Made by a program: the position numbers and the translations under genes
NCBI RefSeq assembly: GCF_020171465.1
Contig: NZ_JAIUZR010000004.1
Location: 372,001 to 436,000, forward strand
Source of the DNA: Lutimonas saemankumensis
GTDB lineage: Bacteria > Bacteroidota > Bacteroidia > Flavobacteriales > Flavobacteriaceae
Reading direction: 5' to 3'
DNA: 64,000 bases
In this document: piece by piece, positions 17,513-27,163 of the stretch
Numbering within the stretch: position 1 is the first letter of the stretch
Layout: each line of letters starts with the position of its first letter
The notes under the pieces: generated by a model
What the model was told of the DNA's origin: nothing
The model's database searches: none
Seen by the model: only the letters and a program-made list of their open reading frames with translations

Positions 17513-20278
17513 TTACTTCAGTTTTTTCTTCACTTCCACTTCCTGGAAAGCTTCAATCACGTCATCCACCATAATATCGTTATAGTTCTTGATCTGCATA
17601 CCACAATCGTATCCCTTGGATACCTCCTTTACATCGTCCTTAAATCGTTTAAGAGAACTCAGCTCACCGGTAAAGATCACAACATTGTCTCGAATCAACC
17701 TGATCTTGGAGCTCCTGTAAATCTTTCCTTCCTGAACCATACAACCTGCAATGGTACCTACCTTGGAAATCTTATACGTTTCCCTGATCTCTGCACTACC
17801 TGTAATCTCTTCCACAATATCCGGTGACAGCATTCCTTCCATGGCATCTTTAACATCATCAATAACCTTGTAAATAATTGAGTAGTTACGGATATCAATT
17901 TCTTCTTTTTCGGCAAGCTGCCTTGCATTGGCTGAAGGCCTTACATTAAATCCGATAATAATCGCTTCAGAGGCCGAAGCCAGCAATACGTCAGATTCAG
18001 TAATGGCACCAACCCCCTTGTGAATGATATTCACCTGAATTTCTTCTGTAGACAGTTTCTGCAGCGAATCTGTTAGTGCTTCAACCGAACCGTCCACGTC
18101 ACCTTTCAGAATAATATTCAGCTCCTTGAATCCTCCAAGTGCTATCCTTCTTCCGATTTCATCAAGAGTGATATGCCTTTGTGTTCTGACAGATTGTTCA
18201 CGACTCAATTGAGATCTTTTTGCTGCAATTTGTTTCGCCTCCCTCTCATCTTCGTACACTTTAAACTTGTCTCCCGCCTGAGGAGCTCCGTCAAGACCAA
18301 GAATCGAAACCGGTCTGGAAGGGCCAGCTTCCTTTATGTTTTTTCCTCTTTCATCCTGTAAAGCTTTTACTTTACCCGAATGATGTCCCGCCAGGATGTA
18401 ATCTCCAACGCGAAGGGTTCCTGCATCCACCAAAACTGTGGCTACATACCCTTTTCCTTTATCCAGATAAGCTTCAACTACCGAGCCACTGGCCAATTTA
18501 TTTGGATTAGCTTTTAATTCAAGTAATTCCGCTTCCAGAAGGATCTTCTCTAAAAGTTCCTGAATTCCGATTCCTTTTAAGGCAGATACGTCATGTGACT
18601 GTATTTTACCTCCCCAGTCTTCAACCAGAAGGTTCATCTGAGCCAGTTCTTCTTTCACCTTGTCCGGATTAGCATCAGGCTTATCAATTTTATTAATTGC
18701 AAACACGATGGGCACTCCAGCTGCCTGCGCATGGCTTATCGCTTCCTTGGTCTGAGGCATTATGGCATCATCCGCAGAAATAACGATCACCGCAATATCG
18801 GTTACCTGAGTTCCTCTGGCACGCATCGCTGTAAAGGCTTCGTGACCCGGAGTATCAAGGAATGTAATCTTTTGACCATCTTCAAGTTCAACCGCATAGG
18901 CACCAATATGTTGGGTAATTCCTCCCGATTCTCCGGCAATTACATTTGCCTTTCTGATATAATCAAGTAAAGAGGTTTTACCATGGTCGACATGACCCAT
19001 GACAGTTACAATCGGAGCCCTTGGTTTCAGGTCTTCCGGTCTGTCCTCTTCTTCCTCAACAGTCTCTTCAACTTCAGCATCTACAAACTCAACTTTATAT
19101 CCAAATTCTTCTGCTACAATTGTGAGCGTTTCCGCATCCAGTCTCTGGTTCATAGAAATCATCATTCCCAGTGACATACAGGCTGAAATCACCTCAGTTA
19201 CAGATACATTCATCATTGTCGCAACCTCATTTGCAGTCACAAATTCGGTTACCTTGATTACTTTACTTTCAGCTTCCTGTTGTTCCAGGTCTTTTTCTGC
19301 CTGCTGACGGTGAAGATCTCTTTTCTCTCTTCTGTATTTCGCTCCTTTTCCTTTTTTGGATTTCCCCTGAAGCTTTTCAAGGGTTTCTCTTACCTGTTTT
19401 TGGACCTCTTCGGCAGATGGTTCCTCTTTTACAACAGGTTTCCTGCCAGAGCCTCTTTGGCCTCCTTTTCCTCCAGACTGGCCTCTTCCTGATTGGCCAA
19501 AATCACTTCGTTGAACGTGAATTCTTTTACGCTTCTTTTTGGTCTTGCCAGAATCAGTGGGAGCTTCTTTCTTTTCAGCAGGTTTCTTTTTCGGCCTTTC
19601 GAACTTGGAAAGATCTATGGTTTCACCCGTCTTTTTAGGTCCGGACAGCTTTTGATATTCGGTCTTCAGGGTTTGTGTTGGTTCTTGTGCAACCTCTTCT
19701 GATTTTGCTTCTCCCTCCTTAGCGGCAGGTTCTTCCGCCTTTTTCTCTACCTCCTTTTTCGTTTCTTCAACGGCGGGAGCCTCCTTGGATTCTACCTCTA
19801 TCTTACCTACCTGTTTTAAGCCTTTGAGCTTCTTGGAACCTTTGATCACTTCCTCAACCGGAGCCTCCTCTTTAGGTTCTTCGACAACTTTGGCCTCTTC
19901 CTTGGGAGCCGGAGCCGGATCGATATCGATCTTTCCAACCATTTTTGGGCCGGATATTCTTTCAGAATCCGTCTTAAAGATCTCCGCTCGTTTAGCTTCC
20001 TCCTGAAGACGTTTTAACTCGGCTTCTTTTTCAAGCGCTAACCGGATCTCTTCCTTTTCTTTTCTTTTTTCTTCTCCAATTTCCTTTGAGGCTACTTTCT
20101 TACTCTTATCCGTCTGGAATTCATCAGACAGAATTGTATAAACCTCCTGAGAGATCTTAGCCGTAGGACGATGATCAATATCAATCCCCTTGTTGGCCAG
20201 AAACTCCACGGCTCTGTCAAGAGAAATATTCAGTTCTCGTAAAACTTTATTAAATCTTTGTGGTTTATAGTCTGTCAT
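17513..20278 (-). CDS. infB: Translation initiation factor IF-2
   Basis: 921 residues. GTPase that places initiator tRNA on the 30S subunit. The N-terminal 60 residues are an IF2_N helical domain; residues ~70-330 are a long low-complexity Lys/Glu/Ala/Pro region ending in a Gly/Arg-rich stretch; the G domain begins near residue 420 with [26 protein letters not shown] and NKIDKP; domains II-IV complete the protein. It is the last gene of rimP-nusA-infB, 49 bp after nusA. Many long open frames antisense to its low-complexity region are composition artefacts. Confidence 0.97.
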   Translation of the reverse strand: MTDYKPQRFNKVLRELNISLDRAVEFLANKGIDIDHRPTAKISQEVYTILSDEFQTDKSKKVASKEIGEEKRKEKEEIRLALEKEAELKRLQEEAKRAEIFKTDSERISGPKMVGKIDIDPAPAPKEEAKVVEEPKEEAPVEEVIKGSKKLKGLKQVGKIEVESKEAPAVEETKKEVEKKAEEPAAKEGEAKSEEVAQEPTQTLKTEYQKLSGPKKTGETIDLSKFERPKKKPAEKKEAPTDSGKTKKKRKRIHVQRSDFGQSGRGQSGGKGGQRGSGRKPVVKEEPSAEEVQKQVRETLEKLQGKSKKGKGAKYRREKRDLHRQQAEKDLEQQEAESKVIKVTEFVTANEVATMMNVSVTEVISACMSLGMMISMNQRLDAETLTIVAEEFGYKVEFVDAEVEETVEEEEDRPEDLKPRAPIVTVMGHVDHGKTSLLDYIRKANVIAGESGGITQHIGAYAVELEDGQKITFLDTPGHEAFTAMRARGTQVTDIAVIVISADDAIMPQTKEAISHAQAAGVPIVFAINKIDKPDANPDKVKEELAQMNLLVEDWGGKIQSHDVSALKGIGIQELLEKILLEAELLELKANPNKLASGSVVEAYLDKGKGYVATVLVDAGTLRVGDYILAGHHSGKVKALQDERGKNIKEAGPSRPVSILGLDGAPQAGDKFKVYEDEREAKQIAAKRSQLSREQSVRTQRHITLDEIGRRIALGGFKELNIILKGDVDGSVEALTDSLQKLSTEEIQVNIIHKGVGAITESDVLLASASEAIIIGFNVRPSANARQLAEKEEIDIRNYSIIYKVIDDVKDAMEGMLSPDIVEEITGSAEIRETYKISKVGTIAGCMVQEGKIYRSSKIRLIRDNVVIFTGELSSLKRFKDDVKEVSKGYDCGMQIKNYNDIMVDDVIEAFQEVEVKKKLK

Positions 20279-20327
20279 AAATTAATTTAAGGTGAACCTC
20301 TTTTTTTCTATTGCAAAATAAAAAATA

Positions 20328-21572
20328 TTATGATTCGAATTCTTCTTTCAATATTCTTTGTACTTCAAGAATGGTTTCTTCTTCAAGATCAGTCCTTTTT
20401 ACCAATTCACTGACCTCAAGATCCAAGACGCTTCTTGCCGTATCAAGACCTATACTTTTAAACTCATTGATTACCCATTCTTCTATTTCATCAGAGAATT
20501 CGATCAATTCAACATCATCTTCCACACCCTCTCTCTGAACGTCAATTTCGTAACCTGTCAATTGACTCGCAAGCCGAATATTCACACCGCCTTTTCCAAT
20601 TGCTTTTGAAACTTCTTCAGGTTTAAGAAAAACATCAACTCTTGGCTTCTCTTCTTCAACGGCTTCATGGATCTTTAAAGAAACCACTTTAGCCGGGCTC
20701 AAAGCTCTTTTAATAAACTGCTCATCGATCTTGGTATAGTTCACCACATCGATATTCTCATTACCCAACTCTCTTACAATTCCGTGAATCCTTGAACCCT
20801 TCATACCAACACAGGCTCCAACAGGATCAATTCTGTCATCATAGGAATCCACTGCAATTTTTGCCTTTTCACCAGGAATTCTTGCAACTCTTTCAATGGT
20901 GATCAATCCATCAAACACCTCAGGGATCTCCTGTTCAAATAATTTTACCAAAAATTCAGGAGCTGTCCTGGATAGTATAATTGCCGGCTTGTTGCCTCTA
21001 AGTTCAACATTCTTTATGATCCCGCGCACAGACTCACCTTTACGGAAAAAATCCGAACGAATCTGTTCGCTTTTAGGAAGAACAAGCTCATTTCCGTTGT
21101 CATCAAGTAAAATCACAGCATTGTGCCTTACATGATGTACTTCGGCAGAATAAAGTTCTCCTTCAAGTTCCTTGTAATGTTTAAAAATATTCGTATTGTC
21201 ATGCTCATGTATCTTTGAGATCAGGTTTTGACGCAGTGCCAAAATCGATCTCCTTCCCAGATCAACCAGCTTAACCTCCTCAGACACCTCTTCTCCTACT
21301 TCAAAATCAGGTTCAATCTTTTGAGCATCTGAAAGAGAAATCTCCTCATTGTCGTCTTCAACTTCTCCATTCTCAACCACGATTCGGTTTCTCCAGATTT
21401 CAAGGTCACCCTTATCCGGGTTAATAATTATATCAAAATTTTCGTCAGATCCGAATTTTCTCTTAAGAGCAGATCTAAAAACCTCTTCAAGAATTGCCAT
21501 TAAGGTAACCCTGTCTATACTCTTTTCATCCTTGAATTCTGAAAATGATTCAATTAATGCGATATTTTCCAT
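20328..21572 (-). CDS. nusA: Transcription termination/antitermination factor NusA
   Basis: 414 residues: N-terminal RNA-polymerase-binding domain (1-~125), S1 domain (~130-200), two KH domains (AKIAVDSYDDRIDPVGACVG and the second with SKAIGKGGVNIRLASQL). The C-terminal acidic repeats of proteobacterial NusA are absent, as is common outside that phylum. It modulates pausing and hairpin-dependent termination. It lies 12 bp after rimP. NusA acting on its own operon leader is a realistic possibility here because that leader holds a terminator-like hairpin. Confidence 0.97.
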   Translation of the reverse strand: MENIALIESFSEFKDEKSIDRVTLMAILEEVFRSALKRKFGSDENFDIIINPDKGDLEIWRNRIVVENGEVEDDNEEISLSDAQKIEPDFEVGEEVSEEVKLVDLGRRSILALRQNLISKIHEHDNTNIFKHYKELEGELYSAEVHHVRHNAVILLDDNGNELVLPKSEQIRSDFFRKGESVRGIIKNVELRGNKPAIILSRTAPEFLVKLFEQEIPEVFDGLITIERVARIPGEKAKIAVDSYDDRIDPVGACVGMKGSRIHGIVRELGNENIDVVNYTKIDEQFIKRALSPAKVVSLKIHEAVEEEKPRVDVFLKPEEVSKAIGKGGVNIRLASQLTGYEIDVQREGVEDDVELIEFSDEIEEWVINEFKSIGLDTARSVLDLEVSELVKRTDLEEETILEVQRILKEEFES

Positions 21573-21584
21573 TACATGTTCTTG

Positions 21585-22046
21585 TTAAAAAATAATCTTC
21601 ACTTTTGCTTCCTTTATTTCACTCAGTGGCAAGAATTTTTCTTTTTCCACCGTTATTTTTCCTTTTCCAATTGGTTTAGGCTCTCTTGCCTTCCAAAAAA
21701 GTCGTATCCCTTCTTCTGATACCTCTGTCAATTTACCTTCAAAAATCTCATTATCGGTTTTCACCTTAAGAGTCCTTCCGATATTTTTATTGAATTGTCG
21801 ATTGTTTGTAAGCGGGTCCGTAATGCTTGGAGTTGTAACCTCCAGCGAAAAGTCCTCTGCTTCCCGATCCAGATTATGTTCCACATGCCTGCTTATTCTG
21901 ATGCATTCACTTAAAGGAACACCTGTATCACCATCAACCACAACCTTTATACTTCTGTCAGCTCCGAAATTCAAATCAAGTAAAAACAATGCCTCATTCT
22001 CAGCAACAGCTTCATCAACCAATTTTCTAACTAAATTCTCATCCAT
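21585..22046 (-). CDS. rimP: Ribosome maturation factor RimP
   Basis: 153 residues, required for 30S subunit maturation. SIKVVVDGDTGVPLSECIRIS, shortened here to its core VVDGDTGV, and EDFSLEVTTPSITDPL are family signatures. The frame is open up to 22160, but the -7 element at 22112-22119 puts the transcript start near 22105, so the outermost ATG cannot be used. Of the two remaining ATGs, 22046 (MDENLVRKL) fits the family start; 22091 would add 15 residues (MSWRGQIVPSFYTGQ) encoded by the leader hairpin. Confidence 0.92.
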   Translation of the reverse strand: MDENLVRKLVDEAVAENEALFLLDLNFGADRSIKVVVDGDTGVPLSECIRISRHVEHNLDREAEDFSLEVTTPSITDPLTNNRQFNKNIGRTLKVKTDNEIFEGKLTEVSEEGIRLFWKAREPKPIGKGKITVEKEKFLPLSEIKEAKVKIIF

Positions 22047-22057
22047 TTGACCGGTAT

Positions 22058-22083
22058 AAAAAGAGGGGACTATTTGTCCCCTC
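22058..22083 (-). terminator. Terminator-like hairpin in the rimP-nusA-infB leader
   Basis: In the mRNA sense, GAGGGGAC-AAATA-GTCCCCTC (22083 to 22063) forms a perfect 8-bp GC-rich stem with a 5-nt loop, directly followed by UUUUU (22062-22058). It lies about 22 nt after the predicted transcript start and 11 nt before the rimP start codon, so it could stop transcription before the operon. Confidence 0.7.
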
Positions 22084-22111
22084 CAACTCATTATCGTCGT
22101 AAATTTCGCTG

Positions 22112-22141
22112 CAAATATAGCAATTCCTTTGATACTGACAA
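22112..22141 (-). promoter_or_regulatory. Promoter of rimP-nusA-infB (TTG-N19-TATATTTG)
   Basis: On the minus strand TTG (22141-22139) and TATATTTG (22119-22112) are spaced by 19 bp, a full consensus match. It fixes the upper limit of the rimP reading frame. Confidence 0.85.
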
Positions 22142-22203
22142 AAATCAGCGGCTTATTCAATGAAAATTTATTAACTTTAACTTATTAACCAAAAAATAAT
22201 GTT

Positions 22204-23034
22204 ATGAAACGAATATTAGTTCCTGTAGATTTTTCAAAAGAAGCCGAAAGCGCAGCAAAGGTCGCTGCCAGTATTGCCCGCAAAACAGACAGTGAAATTT
22301 TTCTTGTTCATATGCTGGAATTGCCTGTCACTACTATTGATCCGGCCGAAATGAACACTATTAGCAGCGAACCTCAGATCATCTACTTTATGAAGCTGGC
22401 GCATGAGAAGTTTGAAAAATTTAAACAGCTTCCTTTTTTTAAGGGGCTTCGTGTTGTGGAAACAATTCAGTTTCAGCATGCTTTTTCCGGAATAATTAGT
22501 GAAAGTGAGAAAAACAAAATCGACCTTATCGTAATGGGTTCTCAGGGTGCTTCAGGTCTGCAGGAGATGTTTATTGGATCCAATACTGAAAAAGTGGTCA
22601 GAAGGTCCAAAGTTCCGGTATTGGTAATAAAAGAAGGCGTTGATAAATTTGAGGTTAACGATATGATATTTGCTTCAGACTTTAATAAAGAAAGTAAAAG
22701 TACCTTCCAAAGCGTTGTTGAGTTTGCGGAACTTTTTGGAGCCAAAATTCATTTGCTTTACATAAATACCATTCATAACTTTAATACAACCAAGAATATC
22801 GAGTCAAAAATGGCTCATTTTATGGAAGATTTTGATTTTGACAATTTTTCCACAAAAATTTACAATGACATTTCTATTGAAAAAGGCATCTTAAGTTATG
22901 CAAGGGACATAGATGCAGATTTAATTGCCCTGAACACACACGGAAGAAGTGGATTGTCCCGGTTGTTCAATGGAAGTATCGGTCAGGAATTAGCCAACCA
23001 CGCCTTGAGGCCAGTAATCACATTCAGGCTCTGA
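22204..23034 (+). CDS. Universal stress protein with two UspA domains
   Basis: 276 residues: tandem Usp domains, residues 1-145 and ~150-276. The first ends with LIVMGSQGASGLQEMFIGSN and KVPVLVIKE; the second with LIALNTHGRSGLSRLFNGS. The G-x2-G-x9-G-(S/T) ATP-binding pattern is seen in both. Cytoplasmic stress-linked nucleotide-binding protein. Two TTATTAAC copies 14 bp apart (22168 and 22182) stand just upstream and could be a regulator site. It is divergent from rimP and ends 2 bp from the PagL-like gene on the other strand. Confidence 0.92.
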   Translation: MKRILVPVDFSKEAESAAKVAASIARKTDSEIFLVHMLELPVTTIDPAEMNTISSEPQIIYFMKLAHEKFEKFKQLPFFKGLRVVETIQFQHAFSGIISESEKNKIDLIVMGSQGASGLQEMFIGSNTEKVVRRSKVPVLVIKEGVDKFEVNDMIFASDFNKESKSTFQSVVEFAELFGAKIHLLYINTIHNFNTTKNIESKMAHFMEDFDFDNFSTKIYNDISIEKGILSYARDIDADLIALNTHGRSGLSRLFNGSIGQELANHALRPVITFRL

Positions 23035-23036
23035 CA

Positions 23037-24245
23037 TTACCATTTAAAGGGTGTAAACCCTATTCCAAACTCAACCCAGTCTGCTCTTGAGGTGTTTTTT
23101 GTTTTAATGGCAAGCTGGGTGAAAAGCCATTTATTGATATCATATCGAAAGGCGGCCCTCAGGTATGAAGGTGTCTTTCCCTTATCATCGGAAAGGTATG
23201 CTCCGGCCTGTAATCTTGCGGCAAACCTTCCAAACATAAAGTCATACCCAATATGTGCCCCGTAAAGCCATTGATCAGAAGGTTCAGGGTATTCCGGCTC
23301 CAGGCTTCCGTCATAGAAAAAATCAAATCCTGCCGTTATCGCGTGCATACTATTGAATTTGTAACGATAGTCAAGTACTCCGGAAAAGATTCCATATCTT
23401 TTGCTCGTCCCTTTGTCTTCTTCGTTTTGAACGGTTCCGGCAGCCAGCACCATCTCAACGGAACTCTCTCTTAATTTTTTAGGCTCACTGCTTTCGGGCC
23501 TTTCAAATCGGGCCTGAAGAATCTCCTTAGTGTAAACATCATTGTTTAACTTCCTTTGATCCACATTATAGTAGTATCGAAGGCCAAGATTAATACCGTA
23601 CATATTGAATCCGTAATTGGGAGTGGTCATTCTTCCATTAGAAAAATGCGTAAAATCAATTCCGTACAGCAAATCTACCTCTCTGGTCATTTTATAAGCC
23701 CCGCCAAAATAGAGATTAAAGTAAACGGCAAAGGGAGATCCAATGGCATCATTTTCCGGGTTACTAACCGGATCATAGGGCTCCAGGTTGTAGGTCAGTC
23801 CCAGGCCCAGACCTATTTCGAGTTCATTCTTTTTCCCAGGGTAACTCAGGGGAAAATTTACAAATCCAAAAACTGCATTCGGTTTTCCTAAAACCGAAGG
23901 ATTTCCCACAAAACCTGAATAGTAACCGATTCCGTAAGTGGCATGCCCATAACGGCTTGTCCAGTGATCCGGATTCGTGTTTTGCCAACCATATCTCACT
24001 TCGATCGCACCATACCCCTGATTCACGGATTCATTCAACAATTCCCCCGCATACAAATGGTATCCGGTATGGCCTTTGACTTCAATATACCGAAATCTGC
24101 CAAAATTTTTGACATCCTTTACATCTTCAAAGTTAATGGTATCACTTTGCGCATAAACATCGATAAAAAAGCCTGACAGAAGAAATAGGAACAATGCAAT
24201 TGTTGAGAATGTTGGGGGGTGCAATTTCAGCAATCTTGAAGTCAT
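23037..24245 (-). CDS. PagL-like outer-membrane lipid A deacylase (acyloxyacyl hydrolase family)
   Basis: 402 residues with a signal peptide (hydrophobic core ~14-32 ending VYAQ) and a beta-barrel pattern of alternating aromatic strands ending in Phe-Lys-Trp. GIDFTHFSNGRMTTPNYG contains H200 and S202, the His-x-Ser pair with the following Asn-Gly typical of PagL, which removes the 3-O acyl chain of lipid A in the outer membrane. It is about twice the length of proteobacterial PagL; the extra ~180 residues after residue 230 appear to be further barrel strands. Function in lipid A editing is inferred from the family. Confidence 0.8.
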   Translation of the reverse strand: MTSRLLKLHPPTFSTIALFLFLLSGFFIDVYAQSDTINFEDVKDVKNFGRFRYIEVKGHTGYHLYAGELLNESVNQGYGAIEVRYGWQNTNPDHWTSRYGHATYGIGYYSGFVGNPSVLGKPNAVFGFVNFPLSYPGKKNELEIGLGLGLTYNLEPYDPVSNPENDAIGSPFAVYFNLYFGGAYKMTREVDLLYGIDFTHFSNGRMTTPNYGFNMYGINLGLRYYYNVDQRKLNNDVYTKEILQARFERPESSEPKKLRESSVEMVLAAGTVQNEEDKGTSKRYGIFSGVLDYRYKFNSMHAITAGFDFFYDGSLEPEYPEPSDQWLYGAHIGYDFMFGRFAARLQAGAYLSDDKGKTPSYLRAAFRYDINKWLFTQLAIKTKNTSRADWVEFGIGFTPFKW

Positions 24246-24324
24246 TTTGACGTTTTAAAGGGCTGCAAATTAAAGATTAATATCTTAAAAGAAAAAATCC
24301 TTTTTACCCAAAGCTTGAAAAATA

Positions 24325-24363
24325 ATTCGTCCCATTCGAACATGAATTCAGGCCATTCGTCCC
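24325..24363 (+). repeat. Direct repeat ATTCGTCCC, 30 bp apart, with a third partial copy
   Basis: ATTCGTCCC occurs at 24325-24333 and 24355-24363, exactly 30 bp (three helical turns) apart, and ATTCGAAC starts at 24334. They lie upstream of the prolyl oligopeptidase start and 80-118 bp outside the PagL-like gene start, so they may be a regulator site for one or both. Confidence 0.5.
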
Positions 24364-24464
24364 TAAGTGTTTTATTCTTCAAAGAGAAAAAACTAAATTC
24401 CATTTTTACAGGGATCTCTTACTCAGTGAATTCCATAAAAACCTTAATTGATAAAATTACAATC

Positions 24465-26645
24465 ATGAAAACCAAACTCTTACTATTGTTTACCGGATTA
24501 GGACTTTTCCTTAACGCTCAACAACCTGTTGCAGAAATCAAAACGGTTACGGACGAATATTACGGTCACAAAATTGAAGATCCATATCGATATATGGAAA
24601 ACCTGGAAGATGCAAAAGTTGCTGACTGGTTCCAAAAACAAGGAGAATACACACGAAATGTACTGGATAATATCAACGGCAGAAAAGAACTCCTTAAAGC
24701 CTATAAAGAATATGACAGCAGGATGAAATTTAACGTCTACAATCTCAATATCACTAAAAACGATTATTATTTTTATTTGAAGTCGACCCCTGATGATGAT
24801 ACTGGCAAATTATTTTGCCGCAAGGGATTCGACGGTGAGGAACAATTATTATTCGACCCACATAATTACAAAAAGGATTCGGGACAGAAGTATTCAATCA
24901 ATCAGATTTCCCCAACTGAAGACGGAAGTCTGGTAAGCTTCACAGTATCCCCAAACGGAAGCGAAAGTTCAGAAATCCTGATCATGGAACGGGTAAATAA
25001 AAAAATAATGGAAGAAAAAATAGATAGATGCTGGTTCCCGTCGGTGTCATGGCTTCCCGGGAACAAAAGCTTCATATACAATCGTCTAAATTCAGCAGAC
25101 ATTCATGATCATGAAAGAGAACTGAACTCTAAGGTATTCTATCATCAACTGGGAACTGATCCCAAGGAGGATATTGAGGTTTTTTCCAATCAGACAAATC
25201 CTGAACTGGATATACTCCCGAAAGAGTTTCCACTCATGTTTTACGACAACGATGCCAAAACCTTTTTTGCCGGTGCTTTTACTGTAGAAAACAGCCTTCG
25301 TCTTTTTATTGCCGACTTTGTCAATTTACCCGCTGAGAAACCAAAGTGGAGAACCCTGACAGAACGCATTGACAAGATCGAAGACTTTTATGTCAATTCT
25401 TCAAATATTTATTTCAAATCAAGTAAAAACGCCCCGAATTACAAGATTTTAAGAGTGGACCTGAAAGACCCTGATGTTGAAAAGGCTAAGGTTGTGGTAA
25501 AAGAAAATATGAATGAGGTTATAAAGGCTTTTACTCTCACAAAGAATGCGATGTATTACACAACCTCAAAAAATGGGGTTGAGGCAAAGGTATACAGAAA
25601 AGAATATAATAGCTCAAAATCCGTTTCACTAAGCTTACCTTTTAAAGCCGGCAATGCAAATCTTCGTTCCAAAACTGTTAATCACAAGGAGGTATGGGTC
25701 ACCCTGAATGGCTGGACAAAAGATTACACGCGTTATCGCTACGATGAAAATTCAAATGAATTTAAAGATGAAACCCTTTCTTCAAAAGGTGAATTTCCGG
25801 AATTTGAAGATCTCGTTGTCAAAGAAGTTATGGTGGAATCTCATGACGGTGTAAAAGTTCCCCTTTCGATCATTCATCAAAAAGATACCCAATTTGATGG
25901 TAACAACCCTCTGTTTCTTATGGGTTATGGAGCCTACGGCGCAACAATAAATCCATTCTTTTATCCTATGTACCTGGAATGGACCAACAAGGGGGGCGTA
26001 ATGGCCGTTGCTCATGTAAGAGGAGGAGGAGCTTTGGGTGAAGCCTGGTACAAAGCCGGATATAAAACCACAAAACCCAATACCTGGAAGGATTTAATAG
26101 CCTGTACCGAATACCTTCATAAAAACAAATACAGCAGCCCGAACAGAACAATGATTCAAGGAGGAAGTGCCGGAGGAATTTTAGTGGGAAGGGCAATGAC
26201 CTCGAGACCGGATCTTTTTGGTGTTGTACTCCCTCAGGTAGGTTGCATGAACACACTTAGAGTGGAATTTAGCCCAAACGGACCCGTGAATACCCCTGAA
26301 TTCGGGACCGTCGAAATGGAAGAAGAATTTCTGGCCCTTAAAGAAATGGACTCCTATCATCATCTGGAGGATGGAGTCAAATATCCGGCCACGCTCATCA
26401 CCGCTGGAATGAATGACCCGCGAGTTATAGCCTGGCAACCCGGGAAATTTGCTGCAAGACTTCAAGCCGCCAATGCCTCAGATGAACCCATACTTTTTAG
26501 AGTCGATTATGAGTCAGGACACGGTCAAGGCGATTCCAAGTCAAAAAGATTTGAAAAAATGGCTGATAATTTCAGTTTTTCGCTCTGGCAATTAGGTCAT
26601 GAAGACTTTCAGTCCATACGACAGAAACCTGCCACAATAGACTAA
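24465..26645 (+). CDS. Prolyl oligopeptidase family serine peptidase, exported
   Basis: 726 residues. An N-terminal seven-bladed propeller (about 70-420) precedes the alpha/beta hydrolase domain. The triad is S568 in GGSAGG, D651 in NDPRV and H686 in SGHGQG, nearly the spacing of pig prolyl oligopeptidase. Start at 24465 gives a signal peptide (MKTKLLLLFTGLGLFLNAQQ); the reading frame is open 50 codons further upstream but that extension has low-quality coding character and runs over the promoter repeats. It cleaves short peptides after proline, here probably in the periplasm. Confidence 0.95.
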   Translation: MKTKLLLLFTGLGLFLNAQQPVAEIKTVTDEYYGHKIEDPYRYMENLEDAKVADWFQKQGEYTRNVLDNINGRKELLKAYKEYDSRMKFNVYNLNITKNDYYFYLKSTPDDDTGKLFCRKGFDGEEQLLFDPHNYKKDSGQKYSINQISPTEDGSLVSFTVSPNGSESSEILIMERVNKKIMEEKIDRCWFPSVSWLPGNKSFIYNRLNSADIHDHERELNSKVFYHQLGTDPKEDIEVFSNQTNPELDILPKEFPLMFYDNDAKTFFAGAFTVENSLRLFIADFVNLPAEKPKWRTLTERIDKIEDFYVNSSNIYFKSSKNAPNYKILRVDLKDPDVEKAKVVVKENMNEVIKAFTLTKNAMYYTTSKNGVEAKVYRKEYNSSKSVSLSLPFKAGNANLRSKTVNHKEVWVTLNGWTKDYTRYRYDENSNEFKDETLSSKGEFPEFEDLVVKEVMVESHDGVKVPLSIIHQKDTQFDGNNPLFLMGYGAYGATINPFFYPMYLEWTNKGGVMAVAHVRGGGALGEAWYKAGYKTTKPNTWKDLIACTEYLHKNKYSSPNRTMIQGGSAGGILVGRAMTSRPDLFGVVLPQVGCMNTLRVEFSPNGPVNTPEFGTVEMEEEFLALKEMDSYHHLEDGVKYPATLITAGMNDPRVIAWQPGKFAARLQAANASDEPILFRVDYESGHGQGDSKSKRFEKMADNFSFSLWQLGHEDFQSIRQKPATID

Positions 26646-26680
26646 TGTCTTTTTTGGCCATGGAGGATATCCTGTTAATA

Positions 26681-26710
26681 AAAAACTCTCCGGAAATGGG
26701 AGAGTTTTTA
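26681..26710 (+). terminator. Intrinsic terminator after the prolyl oligopeptidase
   Basis: Perfect 11-bp stem AAAAACTCTCC (26681-26691) / GGAGAGTTTTT (26699-26709). Confidence 0.88.
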
Positions 26711-26790
26711 TAATTTTTTATCAGCCAACAAACCGGTTAGCCATTCCTATGTCACCTTTTCATAGTTCTAAAACTGTTGTCTTTAGAAAA

Positions 26791-26943
26791 TCAGGATCTG
26801 TAATTTTTCAAAAATTCTTCTTGAGTCAAGGTAGGTTTTAAGTTTCTAGACTTAAAATGCTCCAGATAAATTTTATAACTTCTTCGAGCGAAACTAGTAA
26901 TTCGTTGGTTAGAATTTATTTCATCATTGTATATTGAATCCAT
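26791..26943 (-). CDS. Possible small protein, 50 residues, unknown
   Basis: An ATG-initiated ORF ending in TGA that encodes 50 residues, beginning MDSIYNDEINSNQRITSF and continuing with a basic, helical stretch (RRSYKIYLEHFKSRN) and TLTQEEFLKNYRS. Its composition is protein-like (balanced charged and aromatic residues), unlike random AT-rich frames. No domain is recognised; it may be a small DNA- or RNA-binding protein or the tail of a decayed gene. No clear promoter or ribosome site was seen. Confidence 0.35.
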   Translation of the reverse strand: MDSIYNDEINSNQRITSFARRSYKIYLEHFKSRNLKPTLTQEEFLKNYRS

Positions 26944-27163
26944 AACATAAGCTTTAGAGGGGATTAACTTTTCTTAGAGCCTAAAAATCAAGGCGGTATT
27001 CAATAATACAAAAATTATTTTAAGTTGCCAAAATATTGACTTGTTCAATGTTTCATCTCAAAACAAAAGAATAAAATATAAACCAATATTATTTCGAAAA
27101 AGGCCATTTGGTTCAACCGCGAATTTTTATTTTTATATTTAACAATACAATGAATTCTTGAAT

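Larger units (their letters stand above)
26646..27163. other. AT-rich gap of 518 bp
   Basis: Between the prolyl oligopeptidase and DUF4239 genes. It holds the terminator at 26681, one 50-codon minus-strand ORF (26791-26943), and a possible promoter for the next gene (TTTG at 27107-27110, TATATTTA at 27134-27141, 23 bp apart). I see no RNA gene, repeat or mobile element remnant in the rest. Confidence 0.6.

Noticed and set aside
19280-19702. Several long open frames antisense to infB (Ser/Phe-rich)
   Set aside because: They lie opposite the Lys/Glu/Pro-rich low-complexity region of IF-2, whose codons seldom give stop codons in the other frames. No start signal or family resemblance.
22047-22160. 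Long N-terminal extension of rimP
   Set aside because: The -7 element at 22112-22119 means transcription starts below the outermost ATG, and the family starts at MDENLVRKL.
24315-24464. 50-residue N-terminal extension of the prolyl oligopeptidase
   Set aside because: It would bury the signal peptide behind a Ser/Asn-rich stretch and run over the promoter repeats.
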